This document shows, piece after piece, positions 1 through 12,100 of a DNA stretch of 64,000 bases (positions are counted from its first letter, which is position 1; each line of letters opens with the position of its first letter). The notes under the pieces were generated by a model. The model had not been told where the DNA came from. It worked only from the letters and a program-made list of their open reading frames with translations, and did no database searches. A program made the translations under genes and the position numbers. Source of the stretch: Diphasiastrum complanatum (taxonomy: Eukaryota; Streptophyta; Lycopodiopsida; Lycopodiales; Lycopodiaceae); contig CM055102.1 of assembly GCA_029204225.1 (NCBI GenBank), positions 31,676,607 to 31,740,606 of the forward strand, written 5' to 3'.

Positions 1-2290
1 CTCTCGTAATGATGGCGGCAGTGAACCTTCTGGAGCTCATTGGACAGGAGTGGCTAGGGCTGATCGATGGGGGCTGTGTGGGGACAGACTCTATTCCTCA
101 AAGATGGCGGCTGTGTGGCACGCCCACACTTTCCTCTTTGTTCTTTGAAATCAATGTTAGGGTTTGGAAGGAGGGGTGCCTTTTCCTAGCATGCATGAAG
201 TTTTCCCTAAAAGTGAACTAATGCATGGTGACGGGACCCTGACCCTTTTGGTGATAGCATGTCTATCAGTGAATATCATTGTGTGTTACATGTTCGTAGC
301 CCTTGTGATTGCATTGATGTCATAATTTTTTTTGCAAAGGATTTTGGTGCATTTTCACGAATGGATGGCTATCTACAACGTTATTGGTTGTTGCATAGCC
401 CGGAGTAGTGAAGGTCTTTGCAAGATTAGTTAATGATCAAAGCAATGGTCGATTCGGTTAAGGAAATTTTTAAGAATCTACCTAAATCGACAGTTGAGAA
501 TGGAGTTACCTATTCTCCTGGGATTAAACAAGAGAATGTTTGGAGAATAATTTTATTATCCTAACTGCGATGTCTATGTAATTGATCCATGAATTTAGGA
601 TTGGCAATAAAATACTATTCTTCATGGTAATTTTTCTCCAGGCAAGTGCCCTGTAAGTAGAAAATTGATTTCCTGGTACTGTGCTTTTTATTGGTTTAAC
701 TTTGGTGTAGAAATACTCCCAGTTAAGTTAAATGGTATTTTTCGGTTCTTCCTTTTGGACTAGGTGATGCACCGATAGGCTTATCCTAAATGATTTTGAT
801 CTTTAGGATTGGGCAAACTAAAGCTTTTGAGATACTTGTCAAAGTGAATAAATGGAATACAGGTCATAAATTGGGAGGTAGCTCTATATTCGACAAAATT
901 TGAGTGTATCGAATATCATAAAAGAGTATCTCGATCCAAATTTTATGAATTTTCCATTAGGTTCAGGCAACTTTAACGAAGTAATACTTAAGCTAGTGTA
1001 GTCAAAAGGGTAGCAACCTAGCATTTACTTGTGTCAAAGGAGTTTTTGGGGCCTTTGCTAATGAAATTTTTCGGGTGACCGAAAAAACTAAGGGAGGAAC
1101 AAAATGAGACACCTGAGTAGGTAAATGTGATTGTGTTATGTAATTTGGATAGGTAAATAATCTCTGTAAGAAATCGCCTAGCACCGGTTTATCAAATTCA
1201 TTAATTTATATCAAATATCTATAGGACCATGAGTTGACCCTATTTGTTATAGGAAATTGTGACATGGAGCGAAATGGACACTTGGTTCACATTTGTACTG
1301 TAAAGAGCCTTATTCCTAAGAGTTGGAACTATTAGATGGTAGGAATTTGGGATAGATAGTACCAACAAGATGGGTTGTTTTATGTGACGAAAAAAACCAT
1401 GTGTATGTGACGAAAAAAACCATGTGCAAATTTTTGTTAAATCACAATTTTGGAAATGGATTATTGTGGTCCATTAGGAACAAATATGGGGGTACTCCAG
1501 TACTTGGTGGAATAGATATGAGCATATTTGGTATTGGAAATCCAGATGGAGGTTTTAAGATCTCTGGATTATTGGATAATGCGGTTAGATCTTCTTGAAG
1601 ATCGGATCCTATGTTGGATATTTGTTGGTCAAATAATCTTTTTGATTTTCCGATAATCGGATCTAAAAGCAAAGGACTTTCTTGGAGAGAAAACTGATGG
1701 TATGGGACATCAGTGATTTCAAAGGGGAATTCTTGTGCAAGAATGATCTGTAGAACAATGGTTAGTATTTACATTTTTGGTAAAGCTAACAGTTGAAACC
1801 ATTGGTTAAACTTGTTTAGGGTATTTGGAGAGGTTATGAGATATAGATCCGGATACCTCAATGGTATCTCATAAATTCCAAATCGGAAACCCTTAAAAGC
1901 TATTTCTAGAAATTTCTTAAATACGAGACAATTGGATTGAGATTCATACAACTGATTAAGTGGAATTTAGACTTCCTGAGCCCAAAGGATTATCTCTATT
2001 GATAGTTGATTATTGAGAGTAATGTTTCTATCAATCGGGATAAGATATTTTATGATTTTGAGGAAAAAGTCCGGTTTGTAATAGTATTGGATACTCATTA
2101 TTTAATATTGAATGTGCACATTTCAAACTTCACAAACTAGATTGCATGCTCCAACTTCCACTTAACATTATAATTTACGATCTATTCATGATCCATCATC
2201 AAACATCCATCACACAATACACTAGGTAAACGTGTGAATACAAATCAAAACATTGAAAAGTTAAAGAATTGTTGATGTCACAATCCAAGA
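1..2290. other. No recognisable gene; decayed coding-like sequence
   Basis: No intact gene is visible. On the plus strand, between about 320 and 1950, several stretches read like protein with coherent composition but are cut by stops and frame changes. The clearest is 1425-1598, with short runs such as YGGTPVLGGIDMSIFGIG. I do not recognise the family. It may be an old mobile element or another integrated sequence that has decayed. No LTR, terminal repeat or splice pattern was found that would set its limits. Confidence 0.35.
1381..1426. repeat. Perfect tandem duplication, 23-bp unit, two copies
   Basis: The 23-bp unit beginning TATGTGACGAAAAAAACC occurs twice head to tail (1381-1403 and 1404-1426) without a mismatch, so the duplication is recent relative to the decay of the sequence around it. 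Confidence 0.9.
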
Positions 2291-2410
2291 ATCGTTCAAA
2301 ATCAAAGAACCGTATTTTTTTTTCCCCCAGGTCTGATTTGAATCAAACCCCATTAATTCATTGACGAATCACGGTTCGTTTGTCAACAAACCGTGGTTCG
2401 TGGAAACACT
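2290..2410. repeat. GAACCGT/ACGGTTC palindromic cluster
   Basis: A T-run is followed by several copies, in both orientations, of a GAACCGT-like word (ACGGTTCG, AACCGTGGTTCG). Similar clusters lie at 10050-10405 and 24625-25365. It may be the end of a small non-autonomous element, but no terminal inverted repeat or target duplication is defined. Confidence 0.45.
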
Positions 2411-2839
2411 AGGCGGCAATGTGAAGAGATGTGGTAAAGAAAAGAACTTGTGATTCCAGTGGACTATCATGAGGAAAGGATTGGAGTAATGAGGCAAGAG
2501 ACTCATGGTAGACTGGCCTATAAGAGGGTTGAATGTGTATCTAGGTGCATGGGCGCAAGCGTGGGATGAGAAGATGACTGAGGGGGTGGGAGGTGACCAA
2601 TAGCAAAGAGAGGAAAGAGCAATCAGAGAGGTAGTGGGAGAAATATAAAAATCAGAGATGAGGGATATGGAGGATGGTGACCCTGGTCCCCATGAGGTAA
2701 TCAATGACACTATGATCACCACTGTGAGGGTGACAAGTATACCTGCCAAAATCCGGCCAGCAACATGGCCATTGTAAATGGCTAACTCGTGGGCTCTGCC
2801 AAACTGTAATAAGTAATCACCATACGGGGTAATAGGTCC

Positions 2840-4189
2840 TAAATTGTCTTCGCATATCTTGCTAACTCCCAGCTCATCACTGTCATTGCTCTTTCAAACG
2901 ACTTACATGGAAAACAAGATGAACCCCAACCCCCAATCGGAAGATCTAGCTGATAAGCAACCCAATTGATTTTCTTCACAACCTTGTAAGGGCCGCTATA
3001 CCTTGGAGACAGCTTATGACATTTCTTTGTCCGAAGTACCTTTGAATCCTTAGGGATTTTAAGATACAGCCAGGTTCCGACCTCAATTTCTCGAGGTGAG
3101 TGACCGCGGTTAGCATAAAACTGAGCTCTATCCTGAGTGGTTTTAATGCTCTCTTTGGCCAGTTGCAACATTTCTTGCACATCTTGCAGAAAATCCACTG
3201 CAGCTTGCACCTTGAGTTGTTGTTGGAGGCCTATGAAGGCTGTCCAGCAACCCCGTGCCTGAGTATCCCAACTGGCTGAAAGTGGCATGGTTGTAATAGG
3301 TGGAGAGAGCAGTGTTGTCAAAGAGATGGTGGTGACAGTGGAAATGGTAGTGGTAGTGCTGGTTGTGATAAGAGGGGTGGTGATGGCTATGAGGGTAGGT
3401 ACAATGGTTGGGCGAATTGGTGAGGATGTGAGTGGAAGGATGACAGTCACAGAGGGAGATGTGGCGATGGCAAGAGTCGTGATTGGGGGAGAAATGGACG
3501 GTATAGTTGTTGATGGGATCGGCGAAGCGACAGATGAAGGCTAGGCCAGAAGAAATTCTGCCTAACAAGGTCAAGTGTCCTCTGTATGCCAGGGTGACTA
3601 GCACAAGGGTTGTCATGACACTGTTGTAGGATTTGGGCCCGCAAGTCCTCCTTATCCGGCACACAAACCTTTCCCTTACGGAAAAGCAGGCCATTCCTTA
3701 TGGAATAGTCTTTGAGTATCTTGTCATTTCGGGATTGCTTGGGATCCTGCCTCCCAAACTCATCACTAGATCCAGAATTTCCCGTCAGGAGGACATCCAT
3801 CCAGATGCAACCGAAAAACCCATCGGTAAGACAAAGATCCCAACGTGAAAGATACAAATCAAATTGGATTTCAAAAAACCATAATTTCTCCAATCCGACT
3901 CAAGGCATCGGCAACATTGTTCGACATACCTTTACGATACCTAATGTCAAACTCCCGAATGAGTTCCGACCATCTAGCCTTACAGCCATGAAGGTCCTTA
4001 GCATCACATATATACAGTCATCACCGTAAATTTGGCACCATAAAGATAATGCCTCCAGATTTCTAACGTGTGCTCCTTCGCATAGGTAGAATACCTCATC
4101 TGAGCAGGACCTAGCTTCTTGCTTTCAAAAGCAATTGGTCTACCATCCTGATAAAGGACCGGACCAGGCGGAGGAGGACGTGTATGCAT
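2840..4189 (-). pseudogene. Ty3/gypsy polyprotein remnant (RNase H-integrase)
   Basis: Read on the minus strand, this is the 3' half of a gypsy pol gene. RNase H lies at 4189-4004 (motifs GPVLYQDGRPIAFESKKL, MRYSTYAKE, HYLYGAKFTV). Its end lies at about 3990-3890 (RWSELIREFDIRYRKGMS, NVADALSR). The integrase zinc-binding region is at about 3740-3545 (ILQQCHDNPCASHPGIQRTL, RQNFFWPSL), and the integrase C-terminal part at about 3250-2870 (AQFYANRGHSP, KCHKLSPRYSGPYKV). The catalytic DDE core expected between the zinc region and the C-terminal part is missing, replaced by a low-complexity stretch at 3260-3541. Stops and frame changes show it is dead. Reverse transcriptase, gag and LTRs are not seen nearby. 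Confidence 0.85.
3287..3541 (+). other. Gly/Asp/Arg-rich segment inside the gypsy integrase
   Basis: This segment sits where the integrase catalytic core should be. One plus-strand frame is Gly-, Asp-, Arg- and Ser-rich (GGDSGNGSGSAGCDKRGGDG, GKSRDWGRNGRYS) with two stops; the other frames are low-complexity Val/Ile or Thr/His runs. It could be an inserted piece of another gene or a degenerate simple repeat. I cannot tell which. Confidence 0.4.
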
Positions 4190-4297
4190 TGTTGTATGAG
4201 GAGGCTACACGGCCCGCAAATTAGAACTTAGAAGTTACAAGTTAATTTGAATAGCGGCTGTGTCTTTGGAAATTTGTGTTGATAACTATTAACCTCA

Positions 4298-4564
4298 TTG
4301 TGCACGTTGCCCAGTTGTAATCATTCACCATTTTTGTGTGCAGGGGTTAGCACCAGAGTTGCCACGAGGACACCGAGGAGGCTGAGCCAGGATCGACGCT
4401 CTCGTGATGTTGAGGATGAGGAGCCTTTGGCCTCATCCACAGAGACCTCTGACTCAGAGGAGTATGTTGATGAGGATGATGATGAGGCAGAGGGGCAGGG
4501 CATTGATGATGATGATGATGTGGCAGAGGAGCCTCCACGCAGAACTAGGAGGGTCGTACGATAG
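4298..4564 (+). CDS. Acidic C-terminal exon-like ORF
   Basis: Just upstream is a good splice acceptor (TTTTTGTGTGCAG, ending about 4344). The open frame after it gives a basic segment (TPRRLSQDRRSRD), then a long Asp/Glu tail (SEEYVDEDDDEAEGQ, DDDDDVAEEPPRRTRRVVR) and a stop. So the likely coding part is about 4345-4564, a terminal exon of roughly 70 residues. Acidic tails like this occur in many plant nuclear proteins and in the C-termini of hAT-type transposases, but no diagnostic motif is present and no upstream exon was found. Function unknown. The purine-rich codon runs could also be chance. Confidence 0.35.
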   Translation: MCTLPSCNHSPFLCAGVSTRVATRTPRRLSQDRRSRDVEDEEPLASSTETSDSEEYVDEDDDEAEGQGIDDDDDVAEEPPRRTRRVVR

Positions 4565-4820
4565 ATCATAGATGATGCATCATAGTTTTTATTTGGTGCT
4601 CAGTTAGATAAATCATAGTAGATACTAGATGCGAGAGACTTGTTGAAACTTGAGAGTTGAGAGTTATTGAGCAACATTGTTGTTGGGTCATGACATGACA
4701 TGCACGTTGTATTTAGTATCGTAGGTGGTCCATTGTGTTCACTGTTTGAACTTTGAACATTAATAGTTTATAAACTATAACTATCATGGCACAAACAGGA
4801 AAATTGAAATAGATTATAAA

Positions 4821-4839
4821 TGTGTGCGTGCGTGCGTGC

Positions 4840-4895
<56 letters not shown>
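4821..4895. repeat. Compound microsatellite (TGCG)n(TG)n(AG)n
   Basis: Directly visible run of TGCG repeats passing into TG and then AG dinucleotides. Confidence 0.97.
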
Positions 4896-4896
<1 letters not shown>

Positions 4897-5158
4897 GTGT
4901 GTGGAGTTTGAACAAGTCATTTCAATTTTCTATCCCACTTGTAAGTTGGAGAAATTAGAATGTTTCAACTAGTCATTACGTACGTTGTAGTCGAGAATCA
5001 AAGATTTAGAATCTATCACTACATCAAAATGTGACTTTGTTAACTTGTTTTCGGCATAAACAGGCAAAAAAAAAATTTCAGGTGTATGAATCGGCTGATT
5101 CGAACCTGCCCAGCCGATTCAAATCGGTCCATGAAACATTGATCCTTTCCCCCCTTTT

Positions 5159-5400
5159 TCTTGAAATCAAAGCTTAGTTTTTCTTTAAACTAGCTTTCAA
5201 GCTTAAGTTCAAAGTTTAAACTCAAGTTTACAAGTTTACAAAACATTGTAAACAAAAGTTTTAAAGTTCTAAAGTTTGCAAGGTTTGAAAACTTGGAAAA
5301 CTTTATAAACATATGTTTTAAAACTTAACTTTACAAAGTTATGAATTTTGAAACTTTGAATAATAACTTCAAAACTTTGTAAAGAAGTACTTTTGAAAAA
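5159..5400. repeat. AAACTTT/AAAGTTT-rich low-complexity tract
   Basis: About 240 bp built of many overlapping AAACTT, AAAGTT, CAAGTTTA and AGCTTAAG words in both orientations, so that it can fold on itself. No fixed unit length was found. No coding potential is seen. Confidence 0.6.
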
Positions 5401-5884
5401 GTACAGCTCTATCTTACTTCAAGATTCCTCCACTATATTTCAAGCTTACAAGAGAGGAGGGAGGCAAGCGGTTGCCTGCCTGCGCCTCCCCCCAAGCCAC
5501 TTACACACAGCACAGGAATCAGGCTCTGGAATCGGGCCGCGCGCGCGTGAGGGTGCCCGCCGAAATTTTTTTTTCTTTTAGGTTTCTGAAACAAAACAAA
5601 AAAAAATTTGGACTGCCAACAATTTTGTTGTTTCCGGCATCCAAAAGATCGCAAAACAGTCCTTATGGGCTATTTTACACATCTATCAGAAAACAAAGAT
5701 TTTGACGGTTCTGCTTACATATTCTGACATACAAGTTTTCAAAACACGGCTTAGAAAATTCTGCAACCATAACGGCTACCAGAAAACCAGAAAACCACAA
5801 AAAAACAAGCCTTTTAGCATGCATACCAAACGACATGTGGCACCCAAAAGCCCTATAGCTCCAGACCAGCGTTCCGTCCCATAA

Positions 5885-7081
5885 ATGAGACCGTCACCAC
5901 AGGTAACCTGTTGCATGCCCTTATGGATACGTAACAGTAATCCTCGCTCCTGACTCTCACGAGTCTCGATGAAAAGCAGTACATCCCATCCAGTAATAAA
6001 GTCAATCAAGTCGCCCGCTGAGGAGGATGAATGTACTGAATCCCATTTATACCTTGGAAAAGTGGGTAATCCTCGCTCCTGACTCTCATGAGTCTCCATG
6101 AAAAGCAGTATATCCCGTCCAATAATGAAGTAAATCACGTCGCCCACTGTAGAGGATGAATGTATACCATCACAATTCCATACTCCTATCTGAATGGTAC
6201 TCCCAAACCTGAGGACCCCAAGTCCTTAGCACTGAAAAGTGCTAGGGGCTCCATCAATTAAGTGCACATGTCCATCAGGATATGTTGCCCATTTACAAAA
6301 ATCTCATGCCTCCCAGAAGGCTTTATGCCTTTCCTCAACCTGAATGTATGTAAGGTCACATCCATATGAATGGGAGCACGACGTAATTGGCTCTGCAATG
6401 CAAAGCCGAAGCAAAGCGAATAATCAATGTAGCCACATCTCTAGTGGTCCTCCAAGCTGTATCCAACCCGTCTGTCCTATGACCTGATGTGGTATCAAGG
6501 AACCGTTTGACTTGTGCAATGGCATCCTATGTATCTGAAATCCCCCGAACCTTAATATTGTGGGCTTTTCGTTCTCTAGACCTTTCTTCCGAAATTGTGG
6601 CTGGATGCCCAAGAGAGGGCCCCTTCTTTCTGTTTCTCAATCTTATCTTTCAATTGACAAAGTATTGTACTAGTAGATTCCAGCGATGCAATCTGCTTGT
6701 CGCCAATTGACTACTCCAACAATACAATTTTAAACTGCAACAAATTTTTTATCCTTGAAAAGGCAAGCTACTATTGCTTTCAGCTATGAAATTTCTTGTT
6801 TCACGAACTAAGAATCGGCCTTGAATAACATTAGAGGTATGATCAGAGATGGAAGAATGAAGAAACCATACAGAGGTTACTATAGGAGGCTTAGAGGAAA
6901 AAAAGGGGTGGTTCAACTGCTCAAGTAGCAAACCCTGAGCATTCATGGACTGCTCAGGCAGCACGGCTGCCTGGGCAGGACAGATCAGCTCAGACAGCGT
7001 TGCCTGAGCATGAGGAGAGTCCTCAGGCAGCAGCGCAGCATTTGTGGAGGCCCGAGGGGGGAGCAACGGCTCCCCCTCCAC
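5885..7081 (-). pseudogene. L1-type LINE remnant: ORF1 plus start of endonuclease
   Basis: On the minus strand this segment matches the LINE at 11593-12760 on the plus strand. Shared ORF1 words include KVRGISD-like followed by [17 protein letters not shown] (about 6560-6400) and a shared nucleotide block (GCTAAGGACTTGGGGTCC, about 6230-6200). The endonuclease start follows, with [15 protein letters not shown] and YKWDSVH (about 6125-6025). Upstream (7081-6749) is a Pro/Gln/Ala-rich N-terminal region (STNAALLPEDSPHAQATLSE). The endonuclease start is partly duplicated in tandem (5938-6163). The rest of ORF2 is absent. Frameshifts make it a pseudogene. It lies downstream of MON1 in the same orientation. 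Confidence 0.75.
5938..6163 (-). repeat. Tandem duplication within LINE endonuclease
   Basis: Two copies of a block of about 95 bp (5938-6033 and 6068-6163), separated by about 34 bp. Both encode variants of DFITGWDVLLFIETRESQER and [20 protein letters not shown], so the same part of the endonuclease is read twice. Confidence 0.8.
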
Positions 7082-7094
7082 CCTTGTTCAATTC

Positions 7095-7183
7095 GGGGGG
7101 GGGGGGGGGGGACGAGGGCCCCCCTTCCACTTTCTCTCACCATCGGGATGTGGACTGAGGCCAGAGAGAGAGAGAGAGAGAGA
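7095..7183. repeat. 17-G homopolymer and (AG)n microsatellite
   Basis: A run of 17 G at 7095-7111 and an AG dinucleotide run at 7163-7183. The G-run can form quadruplexes and is also a place where assembly length is unreliable. Confidence 0.9.
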
Positions 7184-7455
7184 CCAACCCTACAATGCCT
7201 CTATTTTTTAAAGAAAAAACAGGTTGTGATGTTTGGAAAACAAAATTAACGAAGCAGAATGATTTTTTTGAACCTCATTTTGTATGCACAGAGCAGAATA
7301 TGTTCTGTATGTATGGAATGGCAAATTCAGTACCAAAATGTATGGAGCAGGATTTTGTAATAAAAGGCATCTAATAAAATAATATCTAGTCTGAATTCTG
7401 ATCTAACCATCCATCTCCAATCGCTTGAAAGTTAGTAATATCTAAAATGCATTTG

Positions 7456-7461
7456 TTTATT
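7456..7461 (-). terminator. Candidate poly(A) signal AATAAA for MON1
   Basis: AATAAA on the minus strand about 190 nt beyond the MON1 stop codon. Plant poly(A) signals are loose, so this is only a candidate. Confidence 0.35.
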
Positions 7462-7651
7462 CATAATTTCATATACACTTTTCAAAGGATATAAGAAAAC
7501 ATTTGAGCTTTTGCAACTTGAAATGGTCAATCAATAAGAGAGTAATACAGAAGCTGACTGCACAGGAGGCCAATTACTCAAGAGGGAAAGGAAAGGTGGG
7601 CAAGAAATGTTCATCAGCAACTCAACATAAAATCAATTTAGGAGTCCACGG

Positions 7652-7780
7652 CTACTCTTTCTGTGATATCAAGGTTAACAAGGAATACCAGCCAAAGGCA
7701 GTGGGCTCCAACAAAAAGATTTCGCTTTCCAAGTCTCGAAGCCATTGACAAATTTGGTTGCAAACGCTGATGGCAGTGTT
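7652..7780 (-). CDS. MON1: MON1 exon 14 (terminal)
   Basis: Encodes [31 protein letters not shown] and then an 11-residue tail before TAG. In most plant MON1 proteins the chain ends near the final Trp, so this tail is slightly extended. Acceptor ATATGCAG. Confidence 0.9.
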   Translation of the reverse strand, partial: NTAISVCNQICQWLRDLESEIFLLEPTAFGWYSLLTLISQKE

Positions 7781-9123
7781 CTGCATATCAAGTAAGAAGA
7801 ACTTCAACATTTAGCCCACTGCAAAAATTAAGCCAAGCAATTTCTGAAACAGTATTTGATCTTCATCGGCAGCTCAAGAAATTTAATCTTATCTACCAAC
7901 GATGCAATAGAGCACAAACTATTCTCAGAAAAGAGCAAAAAGCTTTGGTGAGATTGCATAAGAGTTCTGAGGTTCCAAAAGGGTATGTAACATATACCAT
8001 CAACAACAACATGAAAAGTTCACAAACAATTATTAGAATACAAGCATTGGGATGCCTCTGGGCTAAAATGGTATACTAGCTCAATCATGCAGGACTTGTT
8101 TAAATGATGAAAACCACAATCAGTGAATGACTAACGCAGGTTGTGTACAACATGGTCAATATTCCCCCAAAGTTTTAGCTCTCAAAAGCAGATTTGTAGA
8201 GTGTAGGCTTCTGCTTGAACAAAAGGAACGCTTCTACTAAAGAATGCAAGTAACTGCACACACCTGATTGATTAATTTTAAAACACGCTCAAACATGCAG
8301 GAATTGTTTAAATGCTGAAAATCACAATCAATAAATGACTAAGGCAAATTGTGTACAACATGGTCAATATCCCCCTTTTTCACATGCGCCATCAAACAAG
8401 TATCAATATGAGGATTGCACTTGATGATAACAGTTCATGTCTACATCAAAAATAGATTACAAAGCAGCCTTTGATATTTTCAATGGTGTGTCCAAATTAG
8501 ACAAATGCTAAGAGAGGTAAGTATCAACCATAATATAGAGATTGACGTTTTCAAAAAAATAGTAGGGCATCAAATTTCAGTACACGTAAACAAGAAATGA
8601 CTGAAAGGATTATCTCTGCGTTTTTCTAACCTTGATTCCAACCAATACACATTATTGTTGCTAAGCAAAAAGTTTTAGTTATAGTTTCATTACCTTCTCA
8701 GCAAGAGGATCAAAAGCCGCATAGAGTTCAAAATCAGAAGTCCTCCATGAAAGTAGAACTGCTCATGCCAGCAACATCAAGAAACACGATATAAGCACAT
8801 AAACAAGGAATTGTCATTAAAACAATTACTTCACAGATCATTCGGAAACTGGAAAAACTCTCACTAACATGCTTGTTGACCACGTGGCCCAATAGCAATT
8901 AAGGACAGCGGAAACTTAGAATATGGATAAATTCTGCTGTTCAAATAAGTAGAGAAAAAAGGTATTAACCAATCAATCATGACCTAGCACTGAGTGAAAG
9001 CTTTCAGATATGGTGTTAGAACTTGTAGAGGCAACTAAATAATTGACTGCAGTGGAAGATTTCTGCAGTTTCTGCGATCAAAGAAAAGCAAAAGTTTTGA
9101 AGAACTCAATAAATCCTGGAAAG

Positions 9124-9194
<71 letters not shown>

Positions 9195-12100
9195 CATAAT
9201 TCTCATCTCTTCTGTATTGCATTTTGTGGAAACTAGCACTTTCATTGTGCATAGATGCATGCAGCCTCTGATATGTCTTGAACAATCTGCAGCACATCAA
9301 AGTGATCATTGTAAAAAAACTTTTTACTTAAAAGATATAAAAACCCTACATCTTACTCTGACGAGTCTGACTAGCAAAGTGGTAGTCTAAAAATAAAGAA
9401 ACGTTCAGTTAGACAAACAGTATATGATAGGCTAGCACTAAAATTTTAAGCTGCTTGTCTTTTCAGTGGGTTATTCTCAAAAGCATATCACCTCTTTTGC
9501 TTAGCAAGCGTATGCAGAGGAGCTGCATATTCTGAAGCCACGTACTGATTCAAATATGTGCTTTTGTAAATAAAATGCCAGAGACCTGCTGGACCTCCTG
9601 TTATAGACACTTTCTGCATTGCCTGTGTCACCGGACCAGAAAAGCAAAATCTTCCATCTTGTTCAGAGGTTTTTCCTGTTCTATCATTCACTGCTTGGCT
9701 ATCAGCACCAATACGTACAAGATCTTCCACATGCAGACCACCTCGTAGAATAGAGCTACTTATTTCATGGAGCACACAGGAATCTCTCAATATATTTTCT
9801 ATCCTTGCCCTGCACGAGTATCAAAGAGGTTGGTATTCCATCTCCACATGGACAATCTATAAAGTATCTATAAAATGATAAGGTAATCTTGTATGGGCTT
9901 TAGTCCTGCAAATATAAAGTAAACCTACGAATTACAATGAATAAGATTGAAACAAGTGAACTAGTGGTGAACTCAAAAAAGTCCTTGACCATAATGGTAT
10001 GAATGTAGTACAAGATCATTGTTTATAATTAATACACAACCACTACTCATAGAACCCATGGTTCTCAGAACCGTGGGTCCTGGGAACCGTGGGATGAACC
10101 GTACCACGGTTCATAAAACGTGGTACGGTTCCTCTATTTAATTAAATAATTAATTACCCATTTCCTCCCAAAACCCCTCCCAAGGCATTTTGGTCCTCAT
10201 TTCACAGATTTTGGGTACTTTTTTGGCTACTGTACTTTGTTTGCTATTTTTGGCCATTGTACTTTGTTTGCTATTGTATGCTACTGTAATGTACTATACT
10301 AATTCTGTACCATAGAATTAATGAACCGTGTACGGTTCACCATGGTTCTGAGAACCGTACGGTTCTCAGAAAATTTTAACTAGAACCGTGGTGAACCATA
10401 CAGTTAATTAATTAATTAAACACTATTGAAGAGGCAAAACGTAGTTTTCGTGAAACCACCTTAGATCACAATAGCGAAGGCTTGGACATGGTATGGCGAA
10501 CAAACCGGGATAATTCCACCTTGATTATTCATTTTACTTCATCAATTAACCAATCTTAAAGATAACTATAGGGGCAATTGCATTTCCAACATATATGAGA
10601 AGTCCCTTATTAAGAGTGTAGAATAATCTTTCAAAACCAACACATAGAGAGAAGAAAAAAGTTTCTTTTCCGAATAATCTATGGTTTGATAATGAATGTA
10701 AGGCATCAAAGAAACTATCAAATCAACATGGAAGTGAAGGTGAACGTTTTCTGCATATAAAAGACTTCTAGAAAGAAAAAAAAACTGGTTTTCTTCGAAC
10801 CCAACAAGATGTCACTCCTGAAAATTGGAAGAGAGATTCAAGAGCTTGTCAAAAACAAAAACTTGGCAAACCTGTTCAAAAGAATGATATTGAAGATAAA
10901 GATTGTCTAAAATATTCCAAAGAGCTACTAGGAGAGGCCCCAGATATGAGAGGCCCCAGATATGAGAAGCACCAATCATGGTAAGGGGCTTTCTTTTCAA
11001 TGGAGGACATTGAAAATGGTATTCGTCACCTGTCTAATAGTCAAGCACAAGATATAAAAGGCCTTCAAGTGGATCATTTCAAGATGGGTATAGTGACTCC
11101 CTCCCCCTTCATTATCGACTTGTTCAACCATGCTTATGAAGAAAAAATGTCCTACTCCTTGCCAAACTAGCATAATTGTTCCTATCTTTAAGAATGGAGA
11201 CAAGAATAACCCATTGTTACCCCTCTAATTATAGAACAATCATGATTGGTCACTTTTTTTATTACTTTGCTGGAAAATAGTGATCTTAGAGCAAAAACAG
11301 CAGGAAAAAAACATTCCACAATTGAACATCTTGTTACTTTGAGGAGCATTGTAGAGGATAGCCCGAAGGAGGAAATTAGATTTCTATTGTTGCTTTGTGG
11401 ATTTTTGCAAAGCCTTTGATATTATCCCTAAGAAGAAGCTTGAGGATAGAATGCACAAACTTGGTGGTTCATTCGACATTCAACACGCAGTGGGACAACT
11501 CTACAAAAAAGTGGTGGCAAAAGTGAGGTGCAAAAGTCGCTTCTCAAAGAATATTGGTGCGAAACAAGGCTGTCCTCTTTCTCCTACTATGCAGATTGAT
11601 CCAGGAAAAGAATGAGCTGCAGTCCAAAGTTGCCTCATTAGAGCAAATAATCAGTACCAAGCAGGTTGCAAGTTCGGAGTCAGCTACCACGATGATACGG
11701 GAGCTGGAGCAAAAAATTGAAAAGCAAAAAGAAGAGACGCTTTCTTGGGCTTCTGTGTTGAAGAAAGGCACCAAACCCAACGCCCCCATTTCATCGGTCA
11801 TCTCAGCTAGTATTACAGAAGAGAAAGCAAGGGCCTACAAAGCCCATAATATCCGAGTTCGCGGGATACCGGACACCCAGGATGCAGTAGCAGAGGCCAG
11901 ATGTTTTCTCGACACCACTCTAGGACATAAAACTGATGGGATTGACACAGCATGGAGGACCACCAGAGACGCAGCTACACTTATCATTCGCTTCACCTCC
12001 CTAGAGAGCTATCGAGATGCTCTACGGTGTAGAGCCAAGCTCCGAGGCACTACTGTCTTTATGGACGACGACCTCACATATATCCAGGTCGATGAAAGGC

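Noticed and set aside
2369-2749. Minus-strand ORF of 126 codons
   Set aside because: Low-complexity Ser/Pro/Thr composition complementary to a purine-rich tract; no family signal and next to palindromic repeats.
9043-9390. ORFs of Arg-Glu or Ser-Leu dipeptides (also at 14, 35.5, 43.6, 52 and 53 kb)
   Set aside because: They are translations of GA/CT microsatellites, not proteins.
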